64,000 nt of DNA from Strigops habroptila. Lineage: Eukaryota; Chordata; Aves; Psittaciformes; Psittacidae. The stretch's first letter is position 1; the number at the start of each line of letters is the position of its first letter. The notes under the pieces were generated by a model. It saw only the letters and a list, made by a program, of their open reading frames with translations, was not told where the DNA came from and did not search any database. The position numbers and the translations under genes are program-made. Location of the stretch: positions 41,216,420-41,280,419 of the forward strand of contig NC_044284.2 in the NCBI RefSeq assembly GCF_004027225.2, in the 5' to 3' direction. This document shows positions 62,101 to 64,000 of this stretch, one piece after another.

Positions 62101-64000
62101 GTAATTGAATGGAGCTCACCTCGCAGCTAACCAAAATTTACAGCACGAAGAGGCAAAAATACACATTATTCTAGTTTCTTCAGACTAGCCTCTTCCAGGA
62201 GAAAGCCGAAAGAGAGCAGTAGCATGACCGCCTGTCTGCTGCCTCCTGCCAGCCCTGCACCCCCAGCATCAGGTACAAGCAGAAGCAGACTCTCGGCACT
62301 CACCGGGCCCCAATCGGACGCAGTCCAGCGGCGGTCGCAGGGTGGGCCTGTGCACGCCTTCTCGCTGCTGGGCTTCTGGGACTCATCACAGAGGGGTGCT
62401 TCGACTGAGCAGCGCACCTCCCGCTTCGTCATCCCCTGCGTGCCACACCGGGCTGAACACTGCAATGGCCATACACAGTCAGCCCTAGGGCTCAGAAGCA
62501 GAGACTAAGGGGAATGAGCAAAGGTGAGGGAGGCAGCTATGCCTCCTCCTGTTTCCTTCTGCTGCACTAGGAGAGAGGGGAAAGGCACCAACAGGGACAG
62601 GAAAAGGTGGGTCCATCTCTATCTCTGCTGCTTATTTAATTTGGGTCCTAGAGTTCCAGCGCTCCAAGATGCTGATGCCTGGAGTGCTGCTGTTCAAAGT
62701 CACTAGTCCACTGGCCCACTCCCAAGCAGACTGTGGAGAGTTAATCAAAAGAATTTTAATTTTAGCTTCTCTGTGTCTCCATGCTACTGTTTCCCCATTT
62801 GCTCTTAGAATCATAGAATCGTTTAGATCCTCTGGAAGAGGGAGGTGAAGCCTCTTGCTTGCAGGGCTTTAATTTGGTCCACATCCTGCTTGAAAAGTGA
62901 CCTTAGAAAAAATGTTTTGCAATGGCTTTTGTCTGCTGAGCAGCGCCAGAACAGGGTAGCCATGCACAAAGGCAGTCCTTGCTTCCCCAGGAAGCCAAGG
63001 GCTTCCTTAGCACCCAACATCAACCAGCCACCTCCCTCCAGGCCCCAGCCCAGACCTGGCTGCTTACCTCTGGAAGCAAAGCTCTCCTGCTGCTTACCTA
63101 CCTCAGACCACTCGGAGAGCTCCCACTGGGGCCCACAGGCCTTGTTCTTGCAGGCTTTCCTCTCCATGGGCCTGGCCAGCCCAGCTGACTCACAGAGGTC
63201 ATCATAAACAGAGCTGTCAAAGCCTGGAGCCAACATCTTCCAGCAGCGCACAGTGCGGTACTGATAGCCCTCACCACAGGTTCTGGAGCACTCGCTCCAC
63301 CGGCTGGTCTCCCACCTCCACGAGCAGTCCCCAAGAAAGCAAGCACAAAGGAAAACCCAGGTAAGGGAGACAAGGGACACGGGGTGGCTGGGGAGTGCCT
63401 GCACATCTGGGACTCCCTCACCCAGTAGCTGCTGCTATGAACCTGCCCATCACACATATGTCTGTGTTAAGGCAATGTTGGTCTTGAACGTCAACTTGCC
63501 CTTAGCAGGCAATTTAGTCAGCAAATTCCTTCCCTCTTTTTGCTTACAAAGCGATACCTACTAATTTATGAGTATCTTCCAGCCCAGAAATGGCTGTATA
63601 CTTTGAGCGTGTTGTCCCTGTGGACAGCTGATATCACGTTGACTCACCTAGGCTGGCAATCTCTCCCTGTGCAAAATTCGTGAGTAGGTTCTGGTCGGGT
63701 TAGGGCATCACAGTATGTTTCATCCACTTCCACTCCATCATACCGGACACACATCGCATAAGAGGCGCTGATACCTGCTGGGCAATCAAGACATTTTCTT
63801 GGTTACACTCCATCAGATTAAAAGCCTCCACTCACCATGATTAAATCACTGCATCTGAAATGTTACCTGTCATTTTAAAAAATACCAGTATTCTCTCCAT
63901 CGACAGCCAAAAAGGACTTCACATGATCAGTCACTTGAAGCCAAACCTACCTGAAGTGCATGTGGAGCTGCAGGGGGCATAAGCTGAGACTTTCCACCTA
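59062..64000 (-). CDS. ADAMTSL2-like protein, 3' part (six TSP1 repeats and PLAC)
   Basis: A secreted ADAMTS-like matrix glycoprotein without protease domain; ADAMTSL2 binds fibrillin microfibrils and LTBP1 and affects TGF-beta. Nine exon pieces join without phase conflict into about 385 codons, running off the right edge. In order: [149 protein letters not shown], then a Cys-rich PLAC domain with HWYYRKACC. This is the repeat order of ADAMTSL2 (its six C-terminal TSRs plus PLAC), with high identity in the second repeat and much lower later. Because it adjoins FAM163A rather than FAM163B, I read it as a paralogue; direct orthology to ADAMTSL2 is not excluded. Confidence 0.9.
59299..59443 (-). 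CDS. ADAMTSL2-like exon, TSR
   Basis: 145 nt. Acceptor GCTGACAG, donor GTAAGT. Encodes [19 protein letters not shown] and [12 protein letters not shown]. Confidence 0.94.
59652..59695 (-). mobile_element. CR1 LINE, 3' terminal scrap
   Basis: AATCACAGAATCATAGAATAG on the plus strand is the reverse complement of the CR1 octamer tail. Only about 40 bp is recognisable; it lies in an ADAMTSL2-like intron. Confidence 0.7.
59872..60048 (-). CDS. ADAMTSL2-like exon, TSR
   Basis: 177 nt. Acceptor TTTCCCAG, donor GTAAGG. Encodes [20 protein letters not shown] through [16 protein letters not shown]. Confidence 0.94.
60049..61741 (-). other. ADAMTSL2-like intron
   Basis: About 1.7 kb between TSR exons. 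No recognised repeat or exon. Confidence 0.75.
61742..61912 (-). CDS. ADAMTSL2-like exon, TSR
   Basis: 171 nt. Acceptor CTCCAAG, donor GTAAAG. Encodes [20 protein letters not shown] through [19 protein letters not shown]. Confidence 0.95.
62304..62459 (-). CDS. ADAMTSL2-like exon, TSR
   Basis: 156 nt. Acceptor ATTGCAG, donor GTGAGT. Encodes [20 protein letters not shown] through [17 protein letters not shown]. Confidence 0.95.
62808..62850 (-). mobile_element. CR1 LINE, 3' terminal scrap
   Basis: TAGAATCATAGAATCGTTTAG on the plus strand is a CR1 tail in reverse orientation, continuing a short way into unrelated sequence. Confidence 0.7.
63102..63315 (-). CDS. ADAMTSL2-like exon, TSR
   Basis: 214 nt. 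Acceptor CTCGTGGAG (weak, placed by phase: the Arg codon of RWETS is split), donor GTAGGT. Encodes [40 protein letters not shown] and [13 protein letters not shown]. Confidence 0.92.
63648..63774 (-). CDS. ADAMTSL2-like exon, TSR
   Basis: 127 nt. Acceptor CCCAGCAG, donor GTGAGT. Encodes [20 protein letters not shown] and [14 protein letters not shown]. Confidence 0.93.
63951..64000 (-). CDS. ADAMTSL2-like exon, cut by window edge
   Basis: Visible part encodes [16 protein letters not shown], donor GTAGGT. The N-terminal half of the protein lies to the right of the window. Confidence 0.9.

Noticed and set aside
59062-64000. Calling this gene an ADAMTS protease or papilin
   Set aside because: The repeat order and the [17 protein letters not shown] segment match ADAMTSL2; no metalloprotease, Kunitz or Ig domain is visible in the window.

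Overview
This is vertebrate nuclear DNA, almost certainly avian. The genes are split by short introns with GT-AG sites, the interspersed repeats I recognise are all CR1 LINEs with the avian/reptilian 3' octamer-type tail, and the genes are much more compact than in mammals. Gene order matches human chromosome 1q25.2 (NPHS2, TDRD5, FAM163A), except that an ADAMTSL2-like gene follows FAM163A.

Layout. 140-7005 (minus) is podocin, NPHS2: all eight coding exons are found, with lossless splice phases and a predicted 383-residue product. 7006-8900 is intergenic. A CpG island at about 8930-9260 holds the start of TDRD5 (plus, 9110-30739), a germline LOTUS/Tudor protein of the piRNA/nuage pathway. I place 12 coding exons whose phases all agree, giving about 733 residues. 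The large intron 22801-29496 contains an antisense, nearly intact 4.2-kb CR1 with ORF1 (esterase-like) and ORF2 (endonuclease plus reverse transcriptase). 31.7-42 kb is intergenic. A second CpG island (42.1-42.8 kb) probably holds the FAM163A promoter; coding exons are at 54650-54742 and 55424-55804, with a 2.6-kb 3'UTR. From 64000 leftwards to 59062 (minus) lies the 3' half of an ADAMTSL2-like gene: six thrombospondin type-1 repeats and a PLAC domain, converging on FAM163A.

The genes are not an operon and act in different tissues: glomerular slit diaphragm (NPHS2), male germ granules (TDRD5), a small neural membrane protein (FAM163A) and extracellular matrix (ADAMTSL2-like).

Most interesting signals: (1) at the CR1 ORF1/ORF2 junction, a canonical -1 frameshift heptamer sits directly before the ORF1 stop, with a 7-bp hairpin 6 nt downstream and ORF2 in the -1 frame with no AUG ahead of its endonuclease; (2) FAM163A next to an ADAMTSL2-like gene mirrors human FAM163B next to ADAMTSL2, suggesting an ancient duplicate absent from the mammalian locus; (3) TDRD5 exon 3 ends in six in-phase 27-bp repeats, each carrying a splice donor, next to a decayed third LOTUS domain. 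All assignments are by eye from conserved motifs, splice sites and phase; no database search was run.
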